A DNA stretch of 64,000 nucleotides, from the NCBI GenBank assembly GCA_026874595.1, contig CM049320.1, positions 15,296,488 to 15,360,487 of the forward strand. Reading direction: 5' to 3'. The notes under the pieces were generated by a model. That model searched no databases and had not been told where the DNA came from. It saw nothing but the letters and a program-made list of their open reading frames with translations. A program made the translations under genes and the position numbers. The DNA is from Sipunculus nudus (lineage: Eukaryota > Annelida > Sipuncula > Golfingiida > Sipunculidae). Below, piece after piece: positions 11,995-24,740 of this stretch; position 1 is the first letter of the stretch, and each line of letters opens with the position of its first letter.

Positions 11995-12060
11995 CGTGGT
12001 GTTCGAACCGCGGGCCGCTCGTGAGTCCAACACCATAACTTTAAGTATAAAATAAAACCC
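11995..12060 (-). repeat. tRNA-like head, probable degenerate SINE remnant
   Basis: On the minus strand the order AAGTTATGGTGTTGGACTC then CCGCGGTTCGAACACC resembles a D-arm followed by a good B box (GGTTCGAACAC, plus 12000-12010). The A box is weak and no tRNA fold with paired acceptor ends is possible, so this looks like SINE debris rather than a tRNA gene. Confidence 0.3.
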
Positions 12061-12217
12061 CATAATTACAACAGTCTTGAGGACTGACTGTTGGTTGTAA
12101 TTTGGGGAAGGACTTTTTTTAATTCTCAGTTACCTGGTTCATATATTCGGGACCAAGAAATGTGACCAAAAATTGGTTTAATCACAATGGTGGGGTGTTC
12201 GCCAGGCGGGGTTCCAA

Positions 12218-12220
<3 letters not shown>

Positions 12221-12279
<59 letters not shown>
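12221..12279. repeat. (AT)n microsatellite
   Basis: Uninterrupted AT dinucleotide run of about 59 bases. Confidence 0.95.
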
Positions 12280-12282
<3 letters not shown>

Positions 12283-13874
12283 CCGCTTATAAACCGCAGC
12301 TCCTGCATTCTTTCGCACATTACTTGTTTTAATTGTGTTATTCGCATGAAAGGCTGCAAAAATATTGTAGACAATGATTAGACTAAAATTAGACTAAATT
12401 ACACCCCAGTATTAAGCCATATTTTCAACAAACAGAAAACTGCAGGTGGAGGAGTGTCAACGAGTGTGTCCTGAAAACAGTTTATACTCATGTATAACCA
12501 AATACAAATTGAAATGAATTTTTCTAGTATAAAATCAAGGAATTAACAAAAATAAAAAAAAAGTATAAATACATACAATTTAGCATCATCTAAAAGTCCC
12601 AGGTTTCTGTGTAATTAATTTAAGGGATCATTAGTTTACATTGATACGATAACATCATTTTACCGCGGTGATTAAGCATTTTTAAAACCTAGGAACTAAG
12701 AAAGATAAATAGACATAACATAAAAACAAATGATAGAATGTGTCAAACCCTGTCGTTTTTCTTATTGATGTTAACATGACAAAATAGACGAAAACATAAA
12801 CATTAAATGTATCAATCTGCCATAATACAAAGGCATAACATGTACGGACATGTTTAGTGAACCTCGCCGAATCCTTAAGAGTCTGTACTAAATAACTATT
12901 TTTATGTTTACTGCATGCCTAGATTGCAATATATACTCTTCAGCAAGGGCTCAGATATGGTCGATCTGGTCTTAGTTGTTTTAATCATGTTAAGTATTTT
13001 TTTATCGTAATATAATAAATTGGAAAAAAGTCGACTAACTTGCATGATAATTTCGCCTGAAGCATCATAATTCTAACAGAAACCTAATTCAGCTTAGAAC
13101 ATTTAAGTAAACACTTTCAGTATTATGCCAATCTGTGCTTTTAATGTTTTTTTTTGTTGGATGCCTTTGATTAACATATAATTAACATTAACATTAGATA
13201 ATTATTACAATTATCCGACAAACATTAACACTGTACTAACCCTAGAAGAAAAATAAATTCTCTAGAAAACTGTTTGTATCTTCAAAAAAGGTATCCATGT
13301 CCATTGCCAGTTGACTGAAATCCAGACTATGGAGATATAACTAAATTCATACGAGAATTGGGTCTTTAAAAAACGCGGTAAAATGCGAGTTTTTAGAAAA
13401 CTTGACAGGATGAAGGATATTGTCGTTTCTGGTATAATTTTCAGTATAGGGAGTCTCGCTTGCTTACATATGAATTTGCAGTTACCTGAAATTTCTCACC
13501 CAACCATGTCATGGGGGAACAGGAGCATCCACTTCAGCGCCATCTGGCTACCGCTTATTTTACTAACTTTTTGTGTTAGTGAAAAAAGTAGAACCATAAC
13601 TTTTTTTTGGCCTTATGTTTTACGTTTTCCCAGTGGCCTTTCAGAGTCAGGTTAGAACTTTGTATATATGAGTTAGTGTGAATACGTGTTGGTGTGAGCA
13701 TGTTTGTTTCATTAGAATTGACCTCCCACAACCCGGCCCTGTTAAGACAGGCCCTTTAAAATTTACCCGACTTACACTGAGATCAGCATTCTGGTATCGC
13801 ATCTGGTTCCTTTCGGAAAGACATATAATTCACATCGAGTATCCATTTGTCCAAATGTCGAAACTGTGATAGGC

Positions 13875-13878
<4 letters not shown>
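12280..13878. other. No gene recognised
   Basis: AT-rich. The longest open frame (13383-13655, plus) would give a peptide with two hydrophobic patches but no recognisable domain, signal peptide or splice context. Confidence 0.5.

Positions 13879-13955
<77 letters not shown>
13879..13955. repeat. (AT)n microsatellite
   Basis: Uninterrupted AT run. It inflates open frames on both strands into Ile-Tyr repeats, which are not genes. Confidence 0.95.
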
Positions 13956-13958
<3 letters not shown>

Positions 13959-14854
13959 GTGGGAGTTGTAGATGCATCCTCAAGTATATAATTATATGTC
14001 TTGACTGCACAAAAACCGTTTGTGATTTCAGTTGTACTGGTTTTGTTAACAAACAAAAACACACGCGATTCTTTATATCCTGTGGATAAATTACAGTTAT
14101 ACTCAATAGGAAAACATTTGTCTTTTTGCATTGACCATTCAAATGAAAAGTTAGAGGTAAATGAATGCTTAAATATCCACGACTGGTCAATCAGAATCCT
14201 TAAAGTCTAGATATCAGGCTAAAATTGATTTGAAACCATGCTAAGTCTAATCTTACCATCCTTGTTCTGTTAAGCTTCTTTTTGCTTTTTCGCAAAGTAT
14301 TCTTTTAATCGTGTATTTCTATAAGCTGCTCCACTATGAATGATGAATTCACAAAATGAGCTAATTAGCCCCTACCAAGCCCATAGGACACCTTTTTTGC
14401 AAACTAGAAATGATATTCCGAAATACAATTTTGTTTTACTCTAATGATAAAATGGAGAATTAGTCAATACAATAAAACCGTGTATGGATTCCAAGGACGG
14501 CAGAAAAACCTCGACACTTTTGAGGGTTCAACATCTGATCTGAAACTTGGAACTGACCAACTGGAAATTGAAACAAATTAATTAGTTTTCTCAGACCCCA
14601 AAGCTTAGGAAAGAAAAGTGTATACTGGAAGATCGAACTTAGTTTATGTGATGTTTTCTAAACAGCTGTAGCGAACGAGCGCCATTTTTGGCACCTGTAA
14701 ACTTGTTTATCCTTTTTCTGAAATCGAAAGTCACTTATTGCTGACAGTAATAATATTACAGCAGTGAGTGCATTCATTGCCAGACCAGTATACTAAATAC
14801 GGACAGGGAAATGACATTCACCCATGAAGTCGGATAGACTGATTAAATTTGATG

Positions 14855-15324
14855 GCTTCATGACAAGTTACACACTGGCGTTATATCGACCATCTGGCAT
14901 TACGACCAGATTACTGGCACCAGAGTATCTTTACATCTTAGTCTGAGGAACACATTATGAGGCCTTATGAAGATGCGTCAAATATTTCCGTCATTTCTGA
15001 CAACGCTTCTTGGCACACTGTCAATCAACATTAACCAGACCAATCATTAGCATATTTTGTGTACCTACTAATAATACCAAACATGAGCGAGAAAAATTCC
15101 GTTTTAACCTAGCACATTGGTAAACCCCTCGGCATGTTTGTTGAATTTATGACCGCCTGAACACAAGCATGGCTCGCATAGGCAGCTTGCAGGCGATATA
15201 GGAAACGACACGTGTAAATGAAGACGGTGTTTCAGTTTGGATTGTGAGCTCACATGTATACTGATTTGTTAAATTCACCACTCTTAGCATAATATTGAGA
15301 TTATGGGCCCTTTACCACAATATA
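14855..15324 (+). repeat. Dispersed repeat B, copy 1, left part (split by an insertion)
   Basis: Collinear with the inverted copy at 34740-35325. Shared phrases include CTGGCATTACGACCAGA, GCGAGAAAAATTCCGTTTTAACC and CTTAGCATAATATTGAG. The match stops at 15324, where a foldback element begins, and resumes at 19771. Function and class are unknown; no open frame spans it. Confidence 0.75.
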
Positions 15325-17496
15325 GGCCAGGAGATTTAGTACCAAAGGTAAAAAAAAATGCAACAGAATTTCTGTTTGCATAACGCATTTTCTTAAGGTA
15401 TGTTGTTTGACATACTAAAAGTCTACCAAAATCAAGCAATGTGAAATATGAAAATTTTACATTTTTCTTCTACATGGAGTCGTAATTTTTAAAATTATTA
15501 GATTTTGTCATTACAAATACTCATTTCATTAACATTAATTCCAACCACTGTACTCAAGTAAGCAAAACTATATAATTAATAAAATAGTATACTAAAAAGT
15601 GTCAAGTTCAATATGTATTTGGATAAAAAAGTTATAAAAATAGCGTATTTATAGGGTCACTTCATAGGCTTTTCTTTTATCCCTTACATCATTCAACATA
15701 TTGTTGTATCATAATTTCTTGGCTGTTTTTCTGAAGACAGATATGGCCGCTTTTGTACATAAAGGTTACCTCTGCCCCCTAGTGGTTAATCATGCCATAC
15801 GAGCATTTTAGTCGAGTTGCGAGTAAGGGATACCTTTTAATGGTCTATATTATAAAGTTTTTTATGAATTTGTAATGGTAGGGGTCTACTGATACTTTTG
15901 AGTTGGGTTGTGCTCACGACAACCTTGGCCAACTTTTGTAATATGCAAATTAGGGCCGCCATTGATGATTATTCTATTTTCTTCGATATCTCAAGAAGTA
16001 ACCATGATGATTGGTCGAATATTGTGTCTAGACCTAGGTCTTCATGGTCAAAGATGCAGATAAAACGATAATAGTAACGTTTAACTTCATATCTTAAATT
16101 TTAATATGTAAATAAGGGCCGCCATTGAAGAACAGCCTAGGTTCCTCAATATCTAAAAGACTATAACTATGATAATTGGCCGATCATTGTATCTAGACCA
16201 ATATTTGATGGTAAAAGATAAAAAGGAAACCATATTAAATGGCCAAGTCCATATTTTAAATTTTAATATGTAAATTAGAGCCATCATTGAAGAAATATCT
16301 ACCTTCCTCGATATCTGAAAAACTTACCATGATAATAAGTCGAACATTGTGTCTAAACCTAGGATTTAATGGTCAAGAATCAAATGAAACCATGTAAAAA
16401 TTTGGTTAACTGAAATTAGTTGCTTTAAAACAAATTTGACGAAATAATTTATTTCTGTAGAGAGAAATTACCGCTTTTGTGTTTCAGGGTTTTCCCTATA
16501 ACCTCGGGTGGTTAATCATGGTATACGAGAATTAACGTCTCTACCTTAGAAGAAACGATGGCAAAGATGAGATACAAGCCTTGTGATTACACATTTTGAT
16601 GTCAATGCCCACTCTAACTACTGTAGTTTATCTGTTAATTTAAAGGTATTTAAGTGTAGTCAGCGCCTTTTTTAGAATAATTAAGTATAAAATACCAGAG
16701 CATGTACGTGTACCTGTCTGTTTTAGGTGTACATGCAGAATTAACAAATTAACTGCCCCCTATGGCCGACATATATTTAGCTAGTGTACCTGGTCTTATC
16801 AAAGTATTTTTTTCAGAGGAACATTTCAGCAGAAGTATTTATTGCCTCTTCAAGGATTTTGATATAAATTCTTTATGTAGATAACTGTCTTAATGATAAA
16901 AACTTAATTTAAATATTCAGAGTAGAGTATCTCCTGTTAGATTTGCTATATATATTGTTGTTGGTGGAAGAATTTAAAATTTACAGCGACTGTATTATTT
17001 TTTACCCAAAAAAAGTAATGTTTCATACATTGTATCTGCAAAAATATATATATATATATAGTTTTCCTTAATTATTCTTGAGCATGGTTGAATAGATTCC
17101 AGTATACAATTGTTTCTGATCCATGCACCTATCATTATTTATCATGATAATAACTGGCCCCTGTGGGATTGTGTTTTTTTATAAACTAAATGTCACCCAA
17201 AAAAGTAGCCAAATGGCAAAATTTACTTACATCCTTATAATCTAATAAATCTAATATCTTGACATACTCCCTATATAGCATATATATTGGCCTAGTTAAG
17301 TAGATAATCTATAAATTAGCATTTTATGTTCAGTACTGCCACTCTGGATTTAATGGAAAATTTATAAAATCTTACAAGAAAAAAGTATAAAATTGTCGGT
17401 AAAAAGTATGAAACTAAAGTACATTATACGCCACATTGTGCAATTTTTGTACAATTTACAACATCCGATACTTATAAACAAGCTTAAGGGATGAAA

Positions 17497-17498
<2 letters not shown>

Positions 17499-17551
<53 letters not shown>
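17499..17551. repeat. (AT)n microsatellite inside the foldback element
   Basis: AT run in the central spacer between the arms; a shorter run lies at about 17042-17060. Confidence 0.9.
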
Positions 17552-17553
<2 letters not shown>

Positions 17554-18605
17554 AGTTTTCCATATAACTAGCGATTCAGTATAACATTATCAAGATCGCA
17601 GAAAAAATCATTGCTAATAAAAAAAAGAGTATTAACCCCAAAAAAGTATGAAAATGTATATAAAGAGTCTTGCTTGAACATAATTAAGATACTTTATAAA
17701 GAAAAAGGATAGTGTCAGCACTGTATGTTGAACAGATCCCCAAAGAGAACCGCACCAGGAAATATCCATTCATGAAACACAGATACAAATGACTGACACA
17801 CTATTTATTTTGACTCTATGTCTTATTATTAAGCATTGAAAGTACACCCCGTCTTTCTCCTAGTTTAATACTAATTTCTTAAATTGTTCTCTGACCAAGA
17901 AACCTCAGGTTTAGCAAATATATTTGACCATTTATAAATATATATTGGATAAAATAGGACTAACGTAATTTGCTTTTTTTTAAATATATAAAGAAAACTT
18001 AACATCAGGTTTTGTTCCGATGATCTTTTTACAATATTTGAAGATGAAAACCTATGTTTAAACTGCATGTAATGCCATCTAAATTTGCATATGAAATTTT
18101 AGTAAACCAATTGTTCACATGGATTCATTTAAATCTTTGACCATAAAAACCCAGGTATAGACACAATGTTCGACCAATTACAATGGGTTAGCTTTTTAGA
18201 TATGGAGGAAGGTAGACTTTTCATCAATGGCCGCTTTAATTTACATATTAAAATGTAAAAAATGAAATTAACCGTCGTTAATACGGTTTCATTTGTATCT
18301 TTGGAAATGAAAACCTAGGTCTAGACATAATATTCACACAATTATCATGATTTTCTTGTGATATCGAAGAAGATAGAATTATCGTTAATTGCTGCCCTAA
18401 ATTGCATATTAAAAGTTAAATATGAAGTTAAACGTTACTATTATGGTTTTATTTGAATCTTTGACCATGTAAACCTAGGGCTGGACACAATATTCACACA
18501 ATTATCATGTTAAGGTCTTGAGATATCGATAAAAATAGACTATCATCAATGGCGGCCCTTATTTGCATATTGCAAATTAAAATGTGAAGTAAAACATTAC
18601 TATTA

Positions 18606-18941
18606 GGCCAAAATAAAAAAAAAAGGTGTGGTTCTCAGGCACTTTTTTCCAGAAATCAATGCGGGCGGGCGCTTTTTTTATTTTTAATGTTTTGGTATGT
18701 TTCGATAAAAATGTCAAATGATAAGGGAAAGCATGAAAATAACAGTTTTATCTTGCTAAATAAGTAAAAGCACTACAAAACAAAGGAAATTGTATGGTTT
18801 TATCTTCTTGAAAGAAATGTCGGAGCGGCAGCAGCTCAAAATTGGAAAGTGTTTATTGAAAATCAAAATAAAGTTTTGATGCGGGTGTTTAAAATTGATG
18901 CGGGCGGTGCCTGAGAACCACACCTTTAATTTTTTTTGGCC
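18606..18941. mobile_element. 336-bp PIF/Harbinger-like MITE nested in the foldback arm
   Basis: Both ends begin GGCCAAAA and carry the inverted phrase AAGGTGTGGTTCTCAGGCAC, giving terminal inverted repeats of about 36 bp that continue imperfectly through a GCGGGCGG segment. TTA flanks both sides (18603-18605 and 18942-18944). Removing the element and one TTA restores the ACTATTATxGTTTTATTT text of a neighbouring 155-bp module. A TTA duplication is typical of PIF/Harbinger elements. It has no coding capacity. Confidence 0.8.
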
Positions 18942-19770
18942 TTATAGTTTTATTTTAATCTTTGACCATGAAAACCTAGGTCTAGACACAATATTCCACC
19001 AATCATCATGGTTACTTCTTGAGATATCGAAGAAAAGAGAATTATCATCAATGGCGGCCCTAATTTGCATATTACAAAAGTTGGCCAAGGTCGTCGTGAG
19101 CACAACCCAACTTAAAAGTATCAGTAGACCCCTACCATCACAAAATTCATATTAAAAACTTATAATATAGACCATTCAAAGATATCCCTTCCTGGCAACT
19201 CGACTAAAATGCTCGTATACCGTGAATAAGCACTAAGGGGTAGGGGTAACCTTTAAGTACAAAAGCGGCCATATCTCTCCTCAGAAATACAGTATTTTGT
19301 CAAAATTTGTTTTAAAACACAGCCAAGAAATTATAAAATGTATCTCAGCGTAACATACAACAATATGTTGAAGGATGTAAGGGATAAAAGAGAAGTCCCC
19401 TATGTGAAGTGACCCTATATAAATACGCTATTTTTATGAAGGAAAAGTCACCTAAAATCACTTTTTAATCCAAAATATATATTCAATTTTACACTTTTAA
19501 GTATCCTACGTTATCAATAAAAAAATTGCTTACTTTAGTACAGTGGTTGGAACCAGTGTTAATGAAATAAAGCCTTGTATTGTCATTTATCTAAAATCAA
19601 ATATTTTCAAAAAGGACGACTTAAGGAAGAAGAAAAACGTAAAATCTTCATATTTCCCATCTCTTGATTTTGGTAGACTTTTAGTTTGTCAAACTACATA
19701 CCTTACGAAAATGCAATGTGCAACATTTTTTTTTTACCTTTGGTCTTTATTCTGGCTAAAACTCCTGGCC

Positions 19771-19905
19771 TAAAATGAATGAAACCTGATGCAAGACCAC
19801 TGCGGTGCATTCCTCGATGTTGCTTGTATCACGACTCGCGTAGGCTTACCAGCCCGATTATCCGATTGCCTACTGAGTCGGGTTGTCACGGCTAGTTACA
19901 CCCTA
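19771..19905 (+). repeat. Dispersed repeat B, copy 1, right part
   Basis: Continues the match to the inverted copy (AACCTGATGCAAG, then GCCTACTGAGTCGGGTTGTCA) directly after the foldback element, showing that the element landed inside an older repeat. Confidence 0.75.
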
Positions 19906-20060
19906 CAGTTTATTCGAATGAAAGCTCTGTCCTTTGGTCGTTTTTTACACCCTCATCACCGTCATTAAAGAGATATAGGCGGGCCAACGTGTATTATTTT
20001 GACTTCTGGTCTACATCGTGAAGACAATGAAATGAATAGATGACAATTAAGTGAACAATT

Positions 20061-20400
20061 AAAGGGGCCCAGTCACCTATCTGACCTATATAAACTAACG
20101 ACAATCCCTAAGGGCTTTCATAAAAATAGACAAAGAAAAGTATATCACCACACACAACCTGCTTGCTTTGTTAATATCAACGTGTTTATAATATGTGGGG
20201 GCCTGCCAAAATAATCTAAACAAATTCAACAAGGGCATCCGGCAGCAAATCAGATAAACCAGAGCTTTACAAAGGGCGTTTTGTAAAAAGGGACCTTTCT
20301 TTCTGTGTATATTTGGAACCTACCACTTTAGGTTATTTTTTTTTCTCGTTTGTCAACACTGCTGTGTTAACAAACAAGTTGTTGATGAACATGTTTTAAG
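20061..20400 (+). repeat. Dispersed repeat A, copy 2
   Basis: Starts AAAGGGGCCC and shares ATATCAACGTGTTTATAATA and ACAAAGGGCGTTTTGTAAAA with copy 1. It extends further to a GTTTGTCAACACTGCTGTGTT segment also present in the inverted copies. Confidence 0.65.
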
Positions 20401-23400
20401 AACTTTTCACAACAAAAATTACCATTAGATCATTAATATATACACAGAGATAATCAGAAATCATATAAAATAATTTCAATAGGTAGGTTAATTGGTACCT
20501 TTAAGCTATCCTTGCTGTCGTGGTTGATTTATTCAACGACTATATAATTTGTGGAACATCAAATGATTATTATCAAAATAAATAGTTATTTACGCCTATT
20601 GAAATAGTTTTTTTGATTACAATCGAAGTGTAATTTAACAGCAAGATAACTTATCTCTTTTCTAAACTGACGCATTTTCGCCACTAAACTCAGCAACTCT
20701 TTTGCGCAAGGTATATATCCCAATTTTCAAGGTCAATGTAATATTAGATCACGTTGAATACTCTGTTTCCTTCTGTGTTTTGCTATTTCTACAGCTGCTG
20801 AAATTTCGTGGTTATTGGACAACCAATTAAATATATCATAATATAATATAAATAATCATTACTTTCGCTTAACATAAAATATGAGGTAAGATTTCATTAA
20901 GCTGTGCTCGGAGAACAATATTAAACAATATAATACAAACTGCTTATTGGTTATTCATAACTCCATGGGACATTTCCAAGAAACTTTAGTTATACAATTT
21001 TACCCTTCATCTGATAGCAACAACATTGTGCAGTGCCACAATGCACTAGTTTATCCCTCTAAGGAGGTCAGATAACATACCATTTTAGTACATCTTAGTA
21101 CAATTTGAACTTTTTTTTAACTTTGAAGTGGTTCTGTAATTTAAATAGAATCGCTTATTAAGGTGAAACAAGAACAGAAAATTTAAGTTGCCATTAAATC
21201 ACTTTTCGATTTGTCGTGGTGTAATATATTGATTTTTACCACATGACAGGTCAACGACTTTATTGCTTATTTAGAGGTAACTTGCTTTATAATAGGGCAC
21301 AAAATATGCCATGATTTGAACAAATTCTAATTGTACTATTTGACACACAAAAAAACCTTCCTATTTTGCGCTGGAACTGAAATTATACCCTATCCCTGCG
21401 CCAAGGCAAAACAATTCTATTACACCTGTCTTGATGTCTGAATCTGCGCCAAATCCTTTCCATTCCTTACAAAAATTACATGAATAAATATCAGATCAGT
21501 ATTTCGGTGTCTTGCTGCAAAAGATAAAAAGATACAAACGTATGAAACCTTTCTAGAGTTAACAAATAGTCTAATCAGGTTTCCTAATAACGGACATCTC
21601 ACGGCTTAATTGGGGACGTAGGTGGATACGGGAATGGAAATGACCAGATGGAGATACGCAGGCTGGTTTCTTCTGGAGAAACAAGAGGTCTGACTGTGTG
21701 CGCGTTTCCCGAAGGGTTGGTTGGCCAAGGGTAGTGGAACAGGTATAATATACTGAAAATGACAAACCCGTACACACTAACCATAAGTTCGTGAAAAGGA
21801 AACTCTTGGGTACAACATTTAAGTATTAATGTGCATTAGGTAACGAACCAAACCACATATAAATAACGCCAGCTAATCAATGAGGTTGTACTTATTTTAA
21901 TTCTCTGGTTGGACTTTCTGCCCGGAGAATGGAAGTTGTCAAAGCAAGGCTTTTTGGCCATTGAACCATGAATTTGGCAAAATTTTTCGATTTGTAAATG
22001 GAGCTCGTAAATCGAGTCACTGGCTGAAAATAGAGCTATAATCTGCTGTTGTAATTACAACATTAATTACGCTATAGCTAATTGCTGGGGCAATGAACAA
22101 TTCCCCACGGAGCTTGATTGAACATGAATCGGACGTAAACTGAATCGATAACACTCGAATGTATCTAGCCCAACGGAAGGACAGATGCAACCCTCCAAGC
22201 GCATAATTACAATTATAAATATTCCTATTTTTTCCTCTGAGATAGGTGATGAACTGTTCGTTATGAAACGCCATTTTAACAACTGACGGTGGCTTAATAG
22301 CATTCAGTATGATCGATTATGCGTTGAACGAACAATATTCGAGCCGAAAATGGATTTTAATCCGATTCTATTTCGTAAATGTGCCGTAAGACCCCGGTTG
22401 TTATCCTTCAATGAGATCCAGGCTGCAAAGTTCATATAAAAACGTGTCACTATTCAGTTATGAATCTTTCAATCAAAATAGTGTTAAAATAACACCTCCG
22501 TTTCTTCGTGTATTTTTTTTTATTCAGCTGGTGCCTCGTTTGTTTTCTGCCACAGAGGAGCACAGGTTGGCTTTTCATGTAATTGAGTTGATCGATCGAG
22601 AGAATCTTCATTCCATTCCCCTTTATATGCAAGCCCAATCTACTAAGCGCATCATACATTCTTTTCTCCGTGTGCATGACATGAAATCTCACGGAGAACG
22701 AGGATGCGAGAGCAATATCAACACTCCTTAAGAGATATGTGTATAATATCAATATTTCTGCAATCTATCTATGAAACCTTATATGTTATACAGAGACGGA
22801 AAATTCAAAAGGAAAAACTTTCTTTAAAAACTTTAAAAAATGAGAAGCGACACGCTGGTACAACTCGTGGTACAAAAAGCGTAATTATAAAAGAAATCTG
22901 ACCAAACGCTCAACACTTTGGTGAAGTTAATATGACATTTTTCAGAAATATCAACGAACAAAAATAATATATCATATATTCAGCTATTGTAATTACCCCC
23001 AACGGTCTAGTTAGGGGTATACATAATAGTGCATAAAAGTTTGCTTGTAAATAAAATCGTTTGCATAGCATTGTACAGCAGATAGGGTTTCAGGGTTCTA
23101 CTATAGGCGGCTTCAACACCTTCGCCCATGTGGACAAATGTGCCAGAAATAACAATACATTTCACGATATATCACTCTCGTATGCAGAAGAGGAGAAGAA
23201 AAATTTATGAGAAACAGAATCTGGCGCTGTTTTTTTTTTTTCGATATTTAGCGATAACTGTTCAATTTCCTAGATTTAGACCAAAGAATTCAGGAGGGCA
23301 GTCCCAATGCCCTCTTTGTATTTATGAAGCTTTTTACATATTGTTATCAACCAGTAAAATTCCAAAGTAAATGGAAAATGTTTTCAACGGAAGGTAATAA

Positions 23401-23625
23401 ATCAGGGTTCCTAATTACAGCACAATGGATTTCCTTGGAATAAGTATCAGATGCCTTATGAGATATATTATGCCTATTCTACATCCGGCTGCCTGTAGTC
23501 TTCAAACAATGTCCACAAGGGAGACAGGTAATTCACAAAATTGTTAATTTATATGACTGGAGTTTAAATCGTTTTTCCTGTTCCGTGTTTCAAATGTGTC
23601 GTAAACACCTCATTGAAGACATACA
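20401..23625. other. Unique sequence, one weak exon candidate
   Basis: No repeat family recognised. The only possible coding signal is the candidate terminal exon at 22528-22731, described separately. Confidence 0.5.
22528..22731 (+). CDS. Candidate terminal exon (unproven)
   Basis: A pyrimidine tract ending TTTATTCAG is followed by 67 open codons in phase 0 and a TAA stop. The predicted peptide is hydrophilic with two helix-like stretches and no motif I recognise. No convincing upstream exon or promoter was found, and the opposite strand is also open, so this may be chance. Confidence 0.15.
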   Translation: MVPRLFSATEEHRLAFHVIELIDRENLHSIPLYMQAQSTKRIIHSFLRVHDMKSHGERGCESNINTP

Positions 23626-23820
23626 TACAGTGGAACTTTTCCTATCTAGTGGACACGTTCATAAGGTGGACACCTCTATATATTGGGCATTTTGTTATAT
23701 CCCTGATATTCTCATAAATTTATTATGTTGCCGTCATAACCTCCATAGAATGAGAACCTTTTTACAGTGGGTGGTATGGTTAAGTACCAAAGGTGTCCAC
23801 ATTATAAAGATTTTACTGTA
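23626..23820. mobile_element. 195-bp Tc1/mariner-like MITE
   Basis: Ends read TACAGTGGAACTTTTC (left) and, inverted from the right, TACAGTAAAATCTTTATAAT, each continuing into GTGGACAC. The element is bounded by TA on both sides, as expected for Tc1/mariner-type insertion (CAGT termini, TA target). The interior GTGGACACCTCTATA and GGTGTCCAC phrases are inverted partners. No transposase is present. Confidence 0.65.
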
Positions 23821-24483
23821 TCAGCTGTCTGTGGTACGAGGTATCGTTTCGAAACTATACGAGGTATGGTCACCAAACTACTTGTAAGGCAACCAATGTA
23901 GTCCAGGTCAGCAACACAGTTAGGGAGGATTTATGTCGTTTATACAAGAATCACTTATGTCTGGAGCTGTCTGTTTAGATGATGGTGTTTTTCACTCGAT
24001 TGAACAAGCTCGTATCTCTTTTCTATATTTAAGCTCCTGGGCGACGGAATACATGCTTGTCCGACCACGTTTGATACGCTCATTGCAGTCCTCACGGTAT
24101 ATAAGAACGAAACAACGACCCTGGTTGTTATCACGGTGTCGGCTGACAGGACTCATTGTCAATGTGTCGCGTAACTCTTGATAATGTGTCTGTCCTGGCG
24201 GTGATACTGGTGTACGACGCTCACACAGGCACAATAACAACCCAAAGTCACCAGACAATGAAAACTTAACATGCTCCTTCATCGGATGAAGGTCAACAGT
24301 ATAATTTTAGTTAGGAGTGACCTGATTCCTTGAGAAAGGACTTCATGTTATAGAGCTTCATACTGGAGAAAGAAATCCCTTCCACCGACAGTTTGCGCCG
24401 ACATAAAAGTGCAGTAAATATATTTCTCACTTAAAGCGCTATTGAACACATGACAACTTGAGGGAGACCATGTTAATATTCCT
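23821..24483. other. No gene recognised
   Basis: Overlapping open frames exist on both strands (about 23933-24282) but show no recognisable motif or splice context. Confidence 0.5.
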
Positions 24484-24740
24484 TCGGGCGTGCCAGCGTA
24501 ATTGTTAGGACACTGAGCTTGTCACCGCTGTGTTTCAAATTCCATTCAAGAATAGCCTTCCGCGCAAAGACCATTCGCCAAACCCCTTACCCCCAGGGTG
24601 AGCACTCTCCACCCAGGAGTGAATGGGTACTGGTCATGCATGGGAAGCTGGCAAATGGTAGAATGGATAATGCTATAGACTCTACAAAGACGTGTGTTAC
24701 TGTGTATGTTCCCCATGGAACCGTTCCCAATGGAACCGGG
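24484..24740 (+). repeat. tRNA-derived SINE
   Basis: The head has an A-box-like CAGCGTAATTGTTAGG (about 24495-24510) and a B-box-like GTTTCAAATTCC (24531-24542) with spacing suited to a tRNA ancestor. A body follows with GAGTGAATGGGTACTGG. The 5' and 3' ends of the head cannot pair into an acceptor stem, so it is not a functional tRNA gene. The repeat would have been transcribed by RNA polymerase III and mobilised by a LINE. Confidence 0.6.

Larger units (their letters stand above)
15325..19770. mobile_element. 4.4-kb foldback-type DNA transposon with very long inverted arms
   Basis: The two ends read GGCCAGGAG inward and are followed by TA on each side (15323-15324 and 19771-19772). The left arm (15325 to about 16420) matches the reverse complement of the right arm (about 18090-19770) over more than 1 kb, including the landmarks GACCAAAGGTAAAAAAA, ATATGGCCGCTTTTGTAC and GTTGTGCTCACGAC. 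Each arm contains tandem copies of a roughly 155-bp module carrying GGCCGCCATTGA-, GATATCTxAAGA- and CCTAGGTCTAGACACAAT-like phrases: about three modules on the left and four on the right. The centre (about 16640-18060) is AT-rich with no transposase frame. The copy of repeat B at 34740-35325 has the uninterrupted site, which fixes the boundaries. Confidence 0.8.

Noticed and set aside
13590-13616. Second end of a Harbinger-like MITE (TTTTTTTTGGCC followed by TTA)
   Set aside because: Only a short, low-complexity match; no opposite end or inverted repeat was found nearby.
13783-14190. 135-codon open frame on the minus strand
   Set aside because: Its length comes from translating the (AT)n microsatellite as Ile-Tyr repeats; no real coding signal outside it.
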